The notes under the pieces are model-generated. The model was not told the DNA's origin. It did not search any database and worked only from the letters and a program-made list of their open reading frames with translations. Both the position numbers and the translations under genes were made by a program. Of a stretch of 64,000 nucleotides of DNA, positions 1-11,830 are shown piece by piece; within the stretch, counting starts at the first letter, position 1, and the number at the start of each line of letters is the position of its first letter. The stretch comes from Adiantum capillus-veneris (lineage: Eukaryota; Streptophyta; Polypodiopsida; Polypodiales; Pteridaceae): positions 56,987,268 through 57,051,267 of the forward strand of contig CM043944.1 of assembly GCA_014529385.2 (NCBI GenBank). The letters run 5' to 3'.

Positions 1-244
1 TAGTGGTAAGTATCTGCTCTTCATCTTCATATCTACCCCTTGACAACATATCTACTACAAGGTTATCTCTGTGTGCAATGTGACAAAACTCTAGGTTAAG
101 AGACTTAACAAAGGCTATCCATCTCAACATTGCAATGTTTGGAGTAGTACAATTTGCAAGCATCCCTATCAATGGTAAACAATATGTCTCTACTATAACT
201 GAAGCGCCAATGAAATATTCTTTGTCAAACCCCAATGCAGTAGC
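1..244 (-). pseudogene. Outer Ty3/gypsy element, C-terminal RNase H part (left fragment)
   Basis: On the minus strand this stretch encodes the end of a Ty3/gypsy RNase H/connection region. The visible motifs are LRWIAFVKSLNLEF followed by CHIAHRDNLVVDMLSRGRY, the usual HI.G.DN..AD.LSR type ending before integrase. It is the direct continuation of the RNase H fragment at 21399-21004: with the 5-bp target duplication counted once, the reading frame passes from one fragment to the other without a shift. The plus-strand element at 250-21003 therefore landed inside this gene. Integrase and the 3' LTR would lie to the left of the window. RNase H in this family degrades the RNA strand of the RNA:DNA hybrid during reverse transcription. 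Confidence 0.85.
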
Positions 245-249
245 AACAC
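245..249. repeat. Target-site duplication AACAC, left copy
   Basis: AACAC sits directly before the TG of the LTR at 250 and recurs exactly after the CA of the LTR ending at 21003. A 5-bp duplication is what Ty3/gypsy integrases make. It fixes both ends of the plus-strand element. Confidence 0.85.
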
Positions 250-622
250 TGTAGAAGAAAAAGATAGTCCCATCAGGCCAGAACAGTCATCTGGAAAGCA
301 GAAAAGTGGATCAGTCACACATCCATAATTACCACGACAATTACTACAGTAACTTCTAGAAGGCTATAAATAGGACCCATTACATTGTAATTGGGCTTCT
401 TGCTTCTTACTTCTTAGTTCTCTTGGTTTTAGCCTTCCAAGTATTTCATGAACTACAAAAACTTTAAATTTCTAGTTGTCCAGTCTGTCTCTCATTTTAG
501 ATAACTATTTCAGTCCAGTCTCTAGTCTTTATTCGAGTTTCACTGACTAAACTAACGACTTACCAAAAGCTCTAAATTCTAACATTGGAATCAGCTATCT
601 GAAGAGATCAGCTCCAATTCCA
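250..622 (+). repeat. 5' LTR of the plus-strand gypsy element
   Basis: Starts TGTAGAAG and ends ATTCCA, matching the copy at 20502-21003 through the same TATA region and the same last 40 bases. It is about 130 bp shorter because a segment after the leader is missing here, so the two LTRs have diverged by a deletion as well as by point changes. Confidence 0.85.
364..372 (+). promoter_or_regulatory. LTR TATA box
   Basis: CTATAAATAGGACCC is a canonical plant TATA element. It is conserved in the 3' LTR (about 20616) and, with its flanks, in the related LTR at 33332, which marks it as the likely core promoter of this family. Confidence 0.7.
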
Positions 623-634
623 TTTTGACAATCA

Positions 635-647
635 TGGTGGTTAGAGC
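635..647 (+). other. Possible primer-binding site
   Basis: TGGTGGTTAGAGC lies 12 bases after the LTR end and resembles the initiator tRNA-Met site TGGTATCAGAGC, with mismatches and one extra base. It is weak; the primer assignment is inference. Confidence 0.3.
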
Positions 648-702
648 TGTTTTCTCATTGACCAGAAAACTCTTCTTCCTATTAGATTTTTTAGCTATAG
701 TG

Positions 703-1930
703 ATGGTGTCCAAAACCAGTCGTGGTTGTAAACCATCACACCGCATTGACCTTATTCTTGAGGAATCAGAATGAGACTCTGATCCTAAGAAGGACCCGGT
801 GACTGAAACTGAGGCTCGGGAGGAGCACAGTCATGCTAATGAGGCGAAGGACTCTCAGCACTCCAACCAGACCAGAAGGAGAAGGGCTGAGAGAGAAGAA
901 CGCAAGGCTAGGAGTTCTTGGACCACACATAGGGATAGTGGGGCCAAAGGCAACAAGGGTAGTCATCACAGTTCCAGTAGAAAAGCTAGAGGAGAGATAG
1001 AAACTAAGACTGATGAAGAAATTGATTGGGATGCTGATACAGACCATTACAAAAAGTCCTCAAGATGGAGTCAAGTTTTGAAGGTCAAAAGAGGCAAAGA
1101 AGATGCTCACCGGCATGATTATATCTCTTCATTGAAAATTTCTTTCCCAGTGTTCAAAGGTGGAATGAAAGATGATCCAGATGTTCATATCCAAGATTTT
1201 GAAAAGTATGTTGAGTTAAAAAATATTGATGAAGATGTCTGGATTGAATACTTTCTTCAAACACTAAAGGATGCAGAAAGGAAATGGTTCTACCATTACC
1301 CAAGTTGCCAACCATCATACAACAAATTGCTCAAAGCTTTCATACTAGAATATTCAAACAACAGAGGAGATGAGGACATCATCTCGACTGGATAAGATAA
1401 AGTAAGAAAAATTATCAGTCAGAAGTTATGTTGAAAAATCAATGAGCTAACCAAGCAGCTGTTGCAGGAGCCACCATCAGAAAAGAGGTTGCGAGCATGA
1501 TTTTTAAATGGGTTCCACAGTAAAAATCTTAGAGAACAGGAGGTGCCCGCACCAACAAAGAAATTCAATGATTTGGTGTAGCAGGCCCTGAAGCTTGAAT
1601 AGTAGGCAAAGAAGGAGAGGAGTCACGAGAAGAGGAGTTCCAGTAGTAGTAGTTCTTCCACTGAGAATTCTGATTCCAGTAAGAGCTACAGTAGCTCTTG
1701 AAGCAGCTTAGATGAAAATAGCAAAGACAAAGCTAAGAAGGGGTCTTCGTCAAGAAAGATTGATGAGATGGCCCAGAACATTACTAAAACTAGCCAAACC
1801 AGGCAATCGGTTAGAACAATGGAAACTTGGTGTGCAAAGTGTAAATCTAAAGATCATGTTTCCAATCAATTTCCATAGTGTACCTATTGCAAAGCATATG
1901 GTCATTTATGGAACAATTGTGGAATTTGCA
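703..1930 (+). pseudogene. Gag of the plus-strand gypsy element (first part)
   Basis: Gag packages the retrotransposon RNA. I place the start at ATG 703, which is in frame with the long open stretch 775-1395; one TGA at 772 interrupts it. The N-terminal part is highly charged (E/R/S-rich). The retrotransposon gag core begins near LKISFPVFKGG (about 1132) and runs through DFEKYVELKNIDEDVW to about 1395. After a stop-ridden, serine-rich stretch come two zinc knuckles: 1831-1872, where the last Cys is lost, and 1879-1920, an intact CX2CX4HX4C (CTYCKAYGHLWNNC). The gene is then cut by the solo LTR beginning at 2086. Multiple stops make it a pseudogene. Confidence 0.75.
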
Positions 1931-2085
1931 TTCATCACTTCAAGAAGGGAAAGGATTTGTATGTATTGGCATTTACCATTGATGAACCAGTTAGAGTGGA
2001 GACTACCAGTGTACCCCAAGAAGAGAAATCATGTACTAGTGGTACTGGTACTGGGCGCGGTGTCGGGGGATATGTGTTCGCTATG

Positions 2086-2823
2086 TGAGCCGGGCAGGCG
2101 CCGGGCCTCTGGTTGTGGGAGGTGTGAAAGAGAGAGAACAAGAACAACTGATAACTCTGGCAATCACCGCAATCATCAATTAATCGATTAATACATCTGA
2201 GTACAACTTAATCTTTAGCAAGGGCGGGCTGTTAACAGCGCCGTCACTTGGGTCATTTGCTAACTAGGAGTTTAAGCTCCCGTTTACAGGATTAACCGGG
2301 CCGTTAACGACACCGGACTTAACAGAATATTAAATCAATCTCTAGCTGATGACGATGATGGTTATTGTCTCTTGTCGCTTTGTCTGCTTCAAGTTCCATT
2401 AGATTCTGCAAGCTTCAAGTCAGTTCACTGCCTCAATCATCAAGCCTCAATTATTCTCGATTATCCTGCTCTTTATGCTCTTCACATTAAATTCCTCATG
2501 GTCTGCAATTTAACTCCCTCATGCTCTGTAATTTAACTCCCTCCTGTTCTTCAATTTCAATCGGAAGCTTTATCCCTTGCTTCTCTGAGTGCCTTCCTTA
2601 GCCTGTTCTTATGCTTCTTCTATTGCTTGGGTTACCGACAATAAGCCTCAAGTTTTTCTTTCGATGTTGTCAAGAGCTCTCGAGACTCTCTTTGATTGCC
2701 CTGCTTTGCTCGGTCGAGCGTCTTTCAGAGCTACTTGTAGAGAGAGAATCCCCTTAATTGCACGCCCTTTCCTTGATCTTTGGCTCCTTGCTCTCCTCTT
2801 CTAAAGCTTAAGTCCGAGGATGC

Positions 2824-2885
<62 letters not shown>

Positions 2886-4401
2886 TTTTGCCCTTGCTTG
2901 TCTTGGATTGTCGAGAAAGAGAGAGAGTTTTCCCTTTGCGCCTTTGGTTGGATTGGAGATCGATAGTGAGAGTTCGCCTCGCCTTGCTTGTTGGGAGATC
3001 AAGAGAGAGATCCCTGCTTGTTGGGAGATGAAGAGAGAGGGCCCTGCTTGCCGCTTGGCTCCCCTCTTCCCTTCTATGAACAACAACAACCCGCATGCCC
3101 CTCTTTTTCTTCTCTATATTCTTATTTTTGCCCTACCCATCAGTCACAGCGCCGTGACTGACGTGGCGCGGGAATCCAGGTGATGACATGGCAGGCTATT
3201 TTCGACCAGCATGGAAATCGATGGGAGTGGCTCCACAACTGGACGCCATGTGCTACTGATTCTTTTTCGTTTCATGGTCGGCGGCGTCCGAGCCTTCCAG
3301 ACCCTAGCGCGTTCGCTTCTTCTTCTGTGCAATCTCTCGCTTTGCTGGCTGCTCGACGCCTTCTCCATTTCTCTTTTATTTATTTTTTTTTACACTTACT
3401 CACCTTAGGGCTCCTAGTGGGCGGCCCTTTGCTCATTGGGCGGGCGGCCTCCAACCATACCCACTTGGGTTTAATGTGGGTGGCCCTTGGCCCTTGTTGG
3501 GCACCACATTTTGCATACATGCCGACCTAGGTATTGCCAAGCATTGGACGGCCACATTGGGCAGGCAGCCAACTTGCCTTCTTAGGCGGCCAACTTAATC
3601 GCTTGGGCGGGCAATCATTGGCCATTTGATTGTCTTGGGTGGCCATTGGGCGGCCCTATGAAGGGCATCAAATTTGTCATGCATATCGGCACTGCCTTGT
3701 TGGTTATATCCTGCAGTCAATGCATTCCGAGAGGTCACATTCGAACATGAATCTCTTCAAGCACTTTTTATACTTAATGAGACGTACACCACATTTGATG
3801 TACATGTAGCTGCTATCAATTTTGGACAAGATTCTCCTCGAGTCACTTAATTTGCTGCACTCCAAATCCCGAGCGAGAGCCAAAATCTCCCAGATGGCAC
3901 TCCGTACGAGCCCACCGGAGTGGTACGAAACCGGCCCCCGGTGAATCTTTATCGGCCAATATCTTGGTGATCGGAACTCCAATCACCAATCTGAAAAGAC
4001 CGACGCGCTCCAGAAGTAGATCACTTCAGGCCCATGCATTCATTTCATATTAGCTGCAGTTGCCCAATCCGGTACGGATCTGCAATTGACTTAAACTTCA
4101 AAGTGCCATAACTTCTTCATCGTAGCTCCTATCGACGAGCCGTAAAGACAGGCCGGTAGAGCACATCAAGCACTACAGTTATAGATCATAATATCCCATC
4201 TGTGTTCACTCCAAGCATAATCATTTTTGGCATCATTGAGGCATCTCTTGGCCCTTTTAAGCCGCATCTGGCATACATTAATCATTAAGCGTGGCCTGTT
4301 ATCAAGCCGTGATCACTACTCACTTAATGTGTAGGCTTCAAAGAAGCTTAGCTTGCATTTCTCTGCTCTTTTTCTCATCATGGCAGCGGAGCTACATGAC
4401 A
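2086..4401 (-). mobile_element. Solo LTR, same family as the LTR at 25368-27866
   Basis: Both ends match the LTR at 25368-27866: the left end GTGAGCC and the right end, where ATCATGG.AGCGGAGC is followed by a CA terminus. Interior blocks also match (GTAGGCTTCAAAGAAGCTTA, the GGGCGGCC-rich part, the CACCACATTT block). Read on the minus strand it begins TGTCATGTAG and ends GGCTCA. No internal gag or pol is attached, so it is a solo LTR inside gag. Flanks GCTAT and GCGAT are only an imperfect duplication. It carries a GA microsatellite at about 2828-2877. No gene is seen in it; the short ORFs are GA-repeat or chance frames. Confidence 0.75.
2828..2877. repeat. (GA)n microsatellite in solo LTR
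   Basis: About 25 uninterrupted GA units. Comparable runs occur in several unrelated LTRs of this window. Confidence 0.95.
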
Positions 4402-4419
4402 GCGATAGGTATCAGGGGG

Positions 4420-4918
4420 CACAGGCCGGGGCCAGGGTCGTGGTAATTTCCAGAACCAAAGTCTGAACTCCTATACTTGTGGCAAGTATGGGCATTTTGC
4501 GGCTCAGTGTCCAAAAATACCTACTACTATGGCTACTGAAGCAAAGGCCCCAGAGCTAGTTCCTGTATGAGCAGTTATGCGAAGCAAAGGGGTGGCCATT
4601 GAGGAAATTCCATATGAGCCAGCAAAACCACTCAGTCCTAAAAGTAGCAAATGGGCTCAACAGAGAGAGGTGTGGACGGCAAAGGGTAAATAGAAAGTAG
4701 TTGATGAATGGAAAGAGCAGAGAGAACTGGTGACTAAGATCACAGAAGATTTAGCCAAGAAGTTGTCAGAGCAGCCAGAAAGCTCTGATGCTCGGGTCAT
4801 TCAAACGATACCAACCCAGTCTTCTGAGAAAGCACAACCAGATCAGTCAGGGTCTAGGATTCTTGAGACTGTGTTGGTTGCAGTTCATGGACTAATGGAG
4901 GAAATCAGGGAGCATTAA
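4420..4918 (+). pseudogene. Gag of the plus-strand gypsy element (C-terminal part)
   Basis: Gag resumes after the solo LTR. A Gly/Arg-rich run (GPGRGNFQNQ) leads into a zinc knuckle at about 4469-4510 reading SYTCGKYGHFAAQC, where the first Cys of the CCHC box has become Ser. Stops follow (for example near 4567 and 4691), then an open stretch 4730-4918 without a known domain. The mutated knuckle and the stops mean that it is not functional. Confidence 0.6.
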
Positions 4919-5177
4919 ATCAAATAGAACTGCAACAAAAAACACTAAAAGAGACACTAAAGGCACTAGAACAGGGTAATGGTACTGTGCAGATACTCTC
5001 AATTCTTCAAGTTCTGAGAACAACTCTGATCAAGAGAGGGAAGAAATTCATGTCAAAATTTGTGACAGGATTCAGAAACTCACAGTTGAGCTAGATGATA
5101 TTAGAAAAAATTTACCACAAGCAGCAAAATGCATCAAACAGTGAAGGAAGGCTGAAGCGGAAGCCAGAGCAGTTGAC

Positions 5178-5501
5178 TTGGCTACTGTTAGGAGTGATGA
5201 AGTGCCGGTGATCCAGGTAGACTACAAGGTTAGGAAACAGTGGGATCCACTGTCTGGTTTCATACTGGATAGAGAACTAGGAGTAAATATTCTGGGGGTA
5301 CACCTTCAGCAAAGAATGGGTATCACAAATCTAAAACCAACAACTTTCAAAGTTCGAATGGTGGATCATCGAGTTGTGCAAGAAACTGGGATGATAGCGA
5401 GTATGCAGATAAGGGTAGGCAAAGAAACGTTCAAGAGCAGCTTAATAGGACTAGATGTGCAAGGTGCATATGGGATGCTACTGGGGCACCCATGGTTGTG
5501 A
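5178..5501 (+). pseudogene. Retropepsin-like protease of the plus-strand gypsy element
   Basis: This 107-codon open stretch has the layout of a plant gypsy protease: an active-site-like segment FILDRELGVNIL (where the family has D-[TSG]-G), a flap region, and a closing GMLLGHPWL that corresponds to the usual ILG.PWL. The two residues after the catalytic Asp are replaced, so the active site is damaged. Gypsy proteases mature the Gag-Pol polyprotein. A poorly conserved, stop-rich linker (5502-6000) leads to RT. Confidence 0.6.
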
Positions 5502-6000
5502 ATAGCACAGGTTGTTCATGACTATGCCAATCAGACTTTGACAATGCAAGTGCTAGTAGCAGAATTCAGATTCAAACAAACAACACTAGGAGCTGGAGAA
5601 AGGAGTTACGTCTAGAAGAGCTTTGCCAGAAGTATAAGCTGTAGAAGATTGAGAGGATCTTGGTGGCAATGAATATTTTTCCACTAACCAAAATATATAT
5701 CAACACAATACTATTGGATAAAGTCCATGCTAAAAAGAAAAAGAAACAATTTCCAGATCAGTTTACTGAACTGAATTCTAAGGAACGACAAGTTCAACTA
5801 ACTAGAAGGCCAAAAGAACTCGTTGATTCTAGTACGCCAGTGGCTTCTGAACAAGCACACTCTGGAGAAGATACTAGAAATTAGAATAGCAGTTCAGAGC
5901 TCAAAGGACCTTCTTGGGATTATGCGGAAGAGTCAACCAAAAGAAAGAGCGAAGGGCCTAACTAGTTGCTTCTAAATGATCAAGAATAGAGGAATGGAAT

Positions 6001-6760
6001 TTGGGTTCTGAGAAAAATCCTCGATTGATCAAAGTCAACAAGCATTTGAATCCAGTAATGAAAGAAAAGGCCCGACACATGCTCCAGCAGTACAAACATG
6101 TGTTTGCATGGGAACATACTGACCTCAAGGCCGTAGATCTAGAGGTATGTAAACATCGCATACCATTGCAGCTAGATGCCAGACCAGTGAGGTTGCAAAT
6201 ATACAGAATGAATCCAAATTATCCTAAGAAGGTCAAGGAAGAGATTGATAACCTACTGAAGACTGAGTTCATTACTGAAGTAGCCAGTGGTGACTGGTTA
6301 TTTCTTATTGTGGTAGTGCCCAAGAAGAATGGAAATCTTAGGGTCTGTGTGGATTATCAAAAGTTGAATGCTCTAAACATCAAGGATCCATTTCCATTAC
6401 CATGTACAGACATGTTGCTTGATGGAATTGCTCGTTATGAGATGTATAGCTTGGATGATTATAGTGGTTATAACCAGTTACAAATTGCTCCCTGCTCGTT
6501 ATGAGATGTATATCTTGGATGGTTATAGTGGTTATAACCAGTTACAAATTGCTCCTAAGGAGTGGAGTAAAACTACTTTTTTTACTAAGCGGGGAGCATT
6601 CATGTATCTAGTTGTTTGGTCTTTGCAATGCTCCACCGACTTTCCAATGATGTATGATGGAAATATTCAATGAATTTCTCCACCAATTCCTTGCCATATT
6701 TATGGATGACTTCACTATATATTTAGCAGAGGATAAGCATTTACTTTTTTTGGAAATGGT
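6001..6760 (+). pseudogene. Reverse transcriptase of the plus-strand gypsy element
   Basis: RT copies the element RNA into DNA. Visible in order: VFAWEHTDL, the finger motif FLIVVVPKKNGNLRVCVDY, YSLDDYSGYNQLQIAP, and after frame changes the catalytic box as IFMDDFTIY near 6700, so the two Asp codons survive. A 64-bp tandem duplication (6429-6556) repeats the YNQLQIAP segment and shifts the frame, which alone would kill the enzyme. Confidence 0.8.
6429..6556 (+). repeat. 64-bp tandem duplication inside RT
   Basis: Units 6429-6492 and 6493-6556 differ at only a few bases. 64 is not a multiple of 3, so the reading frame changes after the second unit. Confidence 0.9.
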
Positions 6761-6869
6761 TTTCAGCGTTGTCAGGAAAAGAGGATCTGTTTAAATCCAT
6801 TAAAATATGTTCTCTTCGCTTGGAAAGGATGGATATTGGGACATGTAGTGTCCAAAAAATGGTATAGAA

Positions 6870-7534
6870 ATGGCCAATGACAAGATTCACTGTGTCCAAC
6901 ATGCCAAGGTGCCCCACAATGCATCAAAACTAAGCTCTTTCTTGGGATATATCAATTTCTATAGAAGATTTGTGTATCAGTTTGCTTCCCATGCATTACC
7001 TTTGTATGAGCTCACAAAGAAGAACATCAAGTTCAATCAGACTGCTGAATGTGAGGAGAGCTTTTAGAATTTGAATAATGCTATTATCAGTAAGGCAGTA
7101 CTTCAACAACCGAATTGGGATGTCATTTTTGATGTACATGTAGATGCTTCAGGACTGGCAATGGGAGAAATCTTAGCTCAACCAGAAGGGAGGACTGATT
7201 ATCCAGTGTATTTTTCCAGTTGGAGATTCAGTGCTGAACAAGGATATACCACTACTGAAAGAGAATCCTTAGGAATGGTTTTCAGTGCTACTAAATTTTG
7301 ACACTATTTGTTGGGCAAGCTATTTCATTTTTATGTGGATCATCAGACCTTTTTTTTATTATTAACAAAGTCATTATTCAAGGCAGACTGATAAGATGGA
7401 TGATGTTCTTGATGGAATTTGAGTTTCTCATTTTTCATAAGCTCAGTAAAACCCACAATGGTGCTAATTTCCTGTCTAGGAGTATGGATGGTTACTCTGA
7501 GGTATCCTTGAGAGACGAGCCAGTGGATACATAA
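6870..7534 (+). pseudogene. RT connection and RNase H of the plus-strand gypsy element
   Basis: 6870-7067 carries the connection motif LSSFLGYINFYRRFVYQFA. 7071-7301 has VHVDASGLAMGEILAQ and TTTERESLGMV, typical of the gypsy RNase H fold. A frameshift and stop at about 7301 precede HYLLGKLFHFYVDHQTFF (about 7302-7357). At least three frame breaks are visible. Confidence 0.75.
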
Positions 7535-7559
7535 CTATTTCAGAGGCAAATGATGGGGA

Positions 7560-8530
7560 TTTTGGAGGACATTTATCTACAGATATCACTTACAAGAAGA
7601 TTTTGAAGGCTAGATTGTGGTGGCAAACTGTAATATCTGATGTCAAAAGCTTTTGTAAGACATGTGATATATGCCAGAGGATGGGTAGACCCACAGCAAC
7701 AGATATGACTCCTCTAACTGCAGTCCAGCCCACTGGGAGTGTTTATGAAATGTGGTCAGGATTTCATGGGTCCATTCAAGAAAAGTACTTCAAGGAAGAA
7801 TAGGTATATATTGATGGCCACTTTTTATGTCACGAAATGAGTGGAAGCAAGGATCTTCCGGACAACACCGCAAAGTCCACTGTTGTATTCTTATTTGAAA
7901 ATATTATATGTCGTTATGGATGTCCTATGGAGATTGTGTCTGATCAAGAAACACACTTTATAAATGATACTCTGGACATTCTAATGGAAATTCTCTCAAT
8001 AAAGCATCAAAAATCAACACCATGTTATCCCAGATGCAATGGGCAAGCAGACAGCAGTAAAAAAACTGTCAGGACCATTCTCACTAAGATTGTGCAGAAG
8101 GAGCCACACCAGTGGGATCTGAAGCTCGAGACTGCTCTCTCGGCATATAGGACTCCCTATAAGGTCACCACTGGACTAACACCATTCAGAATGGTGTATG
8201 GCACTAAAGCTGTCGTGACTATGGAATTTATAATTCCGAGTCTCAAGATGGCATTAGAATATGGATTGTCTTTTAGCCACAATCTTAAACAGAGACTAGA
8301 GGAGTTAACACATCCAACGGCACAGCAAGACCAAAATATTAATCTGGATTATTGCTGCCAGGTGTGTATAATGGGGCCAAGATCAAGCTATTTTATTCAG
8401 ATGACAAAGAGACTTCCAAGGCTAATGATACTGGTATTCTGGGAACTGAAGGCCAGAAAAATTCACAATCATTTATTTTAAGCCTTTTTCATGTACAACC
8501 AGTACCAGAGCCATTCAAAGGGTCAGAAAA
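7560..8530 (+). pseudogene. Integrase of the plus-strand gypsy element
   Basis: Integrase inserts the cDNA. The zinc-binding region is seen at 7603-7690 (RLWWQTV..FCKTCDICQRMG). After a stop at 7801 the catalytic core continues at 7837-8250, with MEIVSDQETHFIND, STPCYPRCNGQADSSKKT and LSAYRTPYKVTTGLTPF. The Glu expected after the NGQA box is replaced by Asp. The C-terminal part ends around 8530 with LFHVQPVPEPF. No chromodomain is seen, unlike the nested element at 11831-20397. Confidence 0.75.
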
Positions 8531-8955
8531 GTCTTAGCACAACAAAACCATGTCAGTAGAGCAGAATCAGTAAAGTGCAAGAGCCAGTATCAGTTTTAAT
8601 GATGGAAAAAAGGGCCAATCGGGCTATCTGTGATAATAATTTCAAAGAACATGGAGAGTATTAGCCAATGCATGTATGCCACGTCATTGGCAGTGCACAG
8701 AACTCTAGGAGCGGTAAGTAGTGGATTTTTTATGGTGCGAACTCATATAACAGTAAGGTGAGTAGGGATTTTTCCCCATAAGTCTCTTGCGCGATGTCTG
8801 CCTGCTGTTAGACATTTGCCATCGCCAAGCTCCAAAGCCTCTTCCCTACAATCCCAAACTTCTTCATGAGAAGCAACTGTCAATTGTTGTTTGTTTTTAC
8901 GAGACACAGGTGGATAGGATTTGAATAATCGGGTAAGTCTTCTTCTTCTTCTACA

Positions 8956-11808
8956 ATGTCAATGTCTTCACCTTGTATGGGCAAAAGAAAAATGTTGGAG
9001 AAGATGCAGGACACTATAGATGAAACTTCGGCACTTATCACCTCTATAAAAGCTTCTTTACCAATTGTTCCTCATAGTAAGATACAACGGTATGTGTTTA
9101 CCGAGAAAGCAGAAGCATTGCTGCGACTATGGGATTTTCATGTGGTTGTGCAAGCCAAGAATCGAGTTTGACACAGCCTATCATTAGGCAGGTTCTTGAT
9201 TCCTTCAATGTTGATGATGGCAGCATTGTAGTATATGGTAGGAAAGTCTCAGAAACTCTAGATGACATTGCTTATGCTTTCAAGATTTCAAATGAGCCGA
9301 AGCCGACTGTTGCAATTGTAGAATAGATAAGTGCAGCTCTGAAGGACGATGAACTAGTTGCCTCTTACCTAGAGACAGTCATGGATGGTTGCTCAATGCT
9401 TATCCAGTCATCCTGGAATACGATTGTCCATGCTTTGGGACAAATGATGGATGCCTTAGCATCTACTGATGAAGTGACTAAGTTAAAAGCTAAACTAAGG
9501 AACAATGAGCATCAAGTCAAGAAGTTGAAACAAGATATAGGGACACAATCCTTGTGGCATAGTGTTCTTGAAAATCAGTCAGCCAGGACAATTCAGACAT
9601 TGGAAAGTAAGCTGTCAAAGCTTGAGTTTGAAGTGAGTTGGTTAAATGAAGAAGAGATAGAGGCTGAGAGAGTTGCTGTGACAGATTTGAAACTATGCTG
9701 AGGAGAGTTGATTTCAACTCATTACTGACCAGTCACACTGCATTGAAAGCCTCTTTAGCAAAAAGATACATATACAATAATTTGACTGATATACTGAATA
9801 CAGAAGGCAATGCCATTTTCAATATAGATAATCTGAAGACACTCGTGGAAACAATGTAGAGTGATTTGCAGGATAAGCTTTTTGAATATAATAGTTCTTT
9901 GGCAAATCAAGCTATTCTAGACTATATTGGTAAGAAGAATGACCTCTATGAGGATTCTGAGAAAGCAAAAGACAAGGATGAAGAGAGGGAGGATGAACCA
10001 GTAGATAAACATGATGATGATAATGACTCTCCTCCATCTCCACCTTCAAGATCTGGTGCTGGTGGATCAGCTCCGCCACCAGGGGTAGTCAGTCCAACAC
10101 AGACGAGCTAGACCAGTACAAGGATCAACAATTGGGAGACCAAGGGGCTGATGATCAGCAACCATGCGACACTGAAGATTCCCCAGTACACACCAGTCAC
10201 AACACAGTTCAGATATGAAAGGGAAAGCTAAAGCTGTGAGTGAGACTTTGAAAGGTGATGAGCAACAATCATTACAACTCATCACACTGAACAAGAGGCT
10301 AAGACATCAGCAAGCTCCTATAACTAGGATGTATCTGGAGGATGATGTTCTTCTTTCTGATCTGGAACGTTTTCAAAGACTATATGTCGGCGCCAGAGAA
10401 ATGATCCAGCATTGGAAATCAACCGCTTTCCATGATCAGGATTTGTGCCAATTACCTCAGCATCCTAGGAGAATTCAGTTGCTAGAGAGAGTACCTGAAT
10501 GGGCACTAACCTCTGATGATAAGCTGGTCAATCCACACTAGCAGGGGCAATCTACTATAGACTGTCATTCCCTAGCCACCATTGAATTAGAGTTGCTTCT
10601 TGGGAATAGGCCTACATATAAATGTATGAAAGAGATCAGAAATCAACTAAAAGAAGTCCTACTGTAAATGCAAATTGCTAGAGGAGTTCTGGACCAGAGG
10701 GTACAAGCTATTATTGAAGATCAGACTTCCAGTAGTAAAGCACTACAAACGCAAATGACAGTAGGGGTGAAGGTAGCTGCTCTCCAAAGACTGTTTCAGC
10801 TGGTCGTCACCAAGAATATGATGGAGCAAGAGAACCAGGCTATTCTCAACTTTTTAGAGTTTGTACCTGATTCCCCAGTTCTCCTGTATGAATTGCTTGC
10901 TAGAGAGACTGAGCTGCCTAGGTTGTTCCCAGCCTTTATCCTCAACCTTTAGAACTAGTGGATCGGCTCACATACTATTAACATCACTGATGATCTTCAG
11001 TATTGGTATGAGCGAGCCACTATAGAATGGAAAACCTGGCAAACACTGATCAATGATGCTCTCCAATCAAATGATGTTTTAGAACTGCAAGGAGAAATGC
11101 AGAGGATCAAGATCTATATGGGACAATGGAAAATCCAGATCAAAGGTCTCATCAAGATCACAAATCAGCTATTTCAACTTCCTGTGGAATCCTCTAAGAT
11201 TCCTGAAAAGGATATTACACCTAAACCAGGTCTGGGGCCACAGTACAGAGAAATGGCTGAGATATTCTTTGAAGTTAGAATTAAAATAAATCAGCCTCTC
11301 CCGAAAGGATGGATCCATACAGCTTTGCATTGTCATAAATTGGCTAGATGCCGTCTCTGACAAAGGGTAGACGCACGATGTATGATCTCGACACCAGCAC
11401 ATATAATCCTATCACACCTTATGAATTGGAGATGTCCACAGCAAGGCGGGATTAGCTTGAGTAGGAAGCCATTTATCGACTTATCTAGAAGGACAATGCT
11501 AGCACTAGAACTTCTAAAGCACCAGTACAAAAGAAGGGCAAGAGGAAGCGGGTTCAATGGAAGGATACTGGGTAGTTCCATCTCAGAATCAGACCGAGGA
11601 TTTTTCCAGTGAGCTGCTGGAATTTCTTTGGCTGGGCACCCTTGGAAATTACAATTATAGAGGAGTCAAGCACTCAACAATCATGAAATATGGCATAAAG
11701 CTAGCAATACCAAAAGAGCTAGCGACTCCAGAGGAGTACTATCATGAGGAACATAGGCCAACTCATGAGAAACATCGGCCAACTCAGCAAACAGATAAAC
11801 GGGTTTAG
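8956..11808 (+). pseudogene. Accessory coding-like region between integrase and 3' LTR
   Basis: Roughly 2.9 kb after integrase keeps coding character, mostly in one frame (9129-9326, 9381-9701, 10215-10541, 10668-10952, 11097-11360, 11382-11612), separated by single stops and small shifts. Visible properties: a charged coiled-coil stretch at 9472-9690 (DEVTKLKAKLRNNEHQVKKL), an acidic and Pro/Ser-rich linker at 9940-10111, then helical Leu/Gln-rich segments. I recognise no family. Some Tat/Athila-type plant elements have an extra ORF in this place, sometimes called envelope-like; I see no signal peptide or membrane segment here, so I do not call it env. Its last part has a diverged relative at 32930-33200. 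8531-8955 and the gaps between segments show nothing else. Confidence 0.5.
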
Positions 11809-11823
11809 GGTTTAGGGTTTGGG
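11801..11823 (+). repeat. Short TTTAGGG tract
   Basis: About three units of the plant telomere heptamer (GGGTTTAGGG...), just before the nested chromovirus begins at 11831. Too short to call an interstitial telomere. Confidence 0.8.
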
Positions 11824-11825
11824 CC

Positions 11826-11830
11826 TCAAT
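11826..11830. repeat. Target duplication of nested chromovirus, left copy
   Basis: TCAAT at 11826-11830 against TCAAC at 20398-20402: 4 of 5 bases agree, as expected for an aged 5-bp duplication. Confidence 0.6.

Noticed and set aside
2086-4401. Host gene or DNA transposon inside gag
   Set aside because: Both ends match the gypsy LTR at 25368-27866, so it is a solo LTR.
8956-11808. Envelope gene
   Set aside because: Position fits, but I see no signal peptide, membrane span or cleavage site in any fragment.
11801-11823. Interstitial telomere
   Set aside because: Only about three heptamers; one cannot exclude chance or a gypsy 3' sequence.
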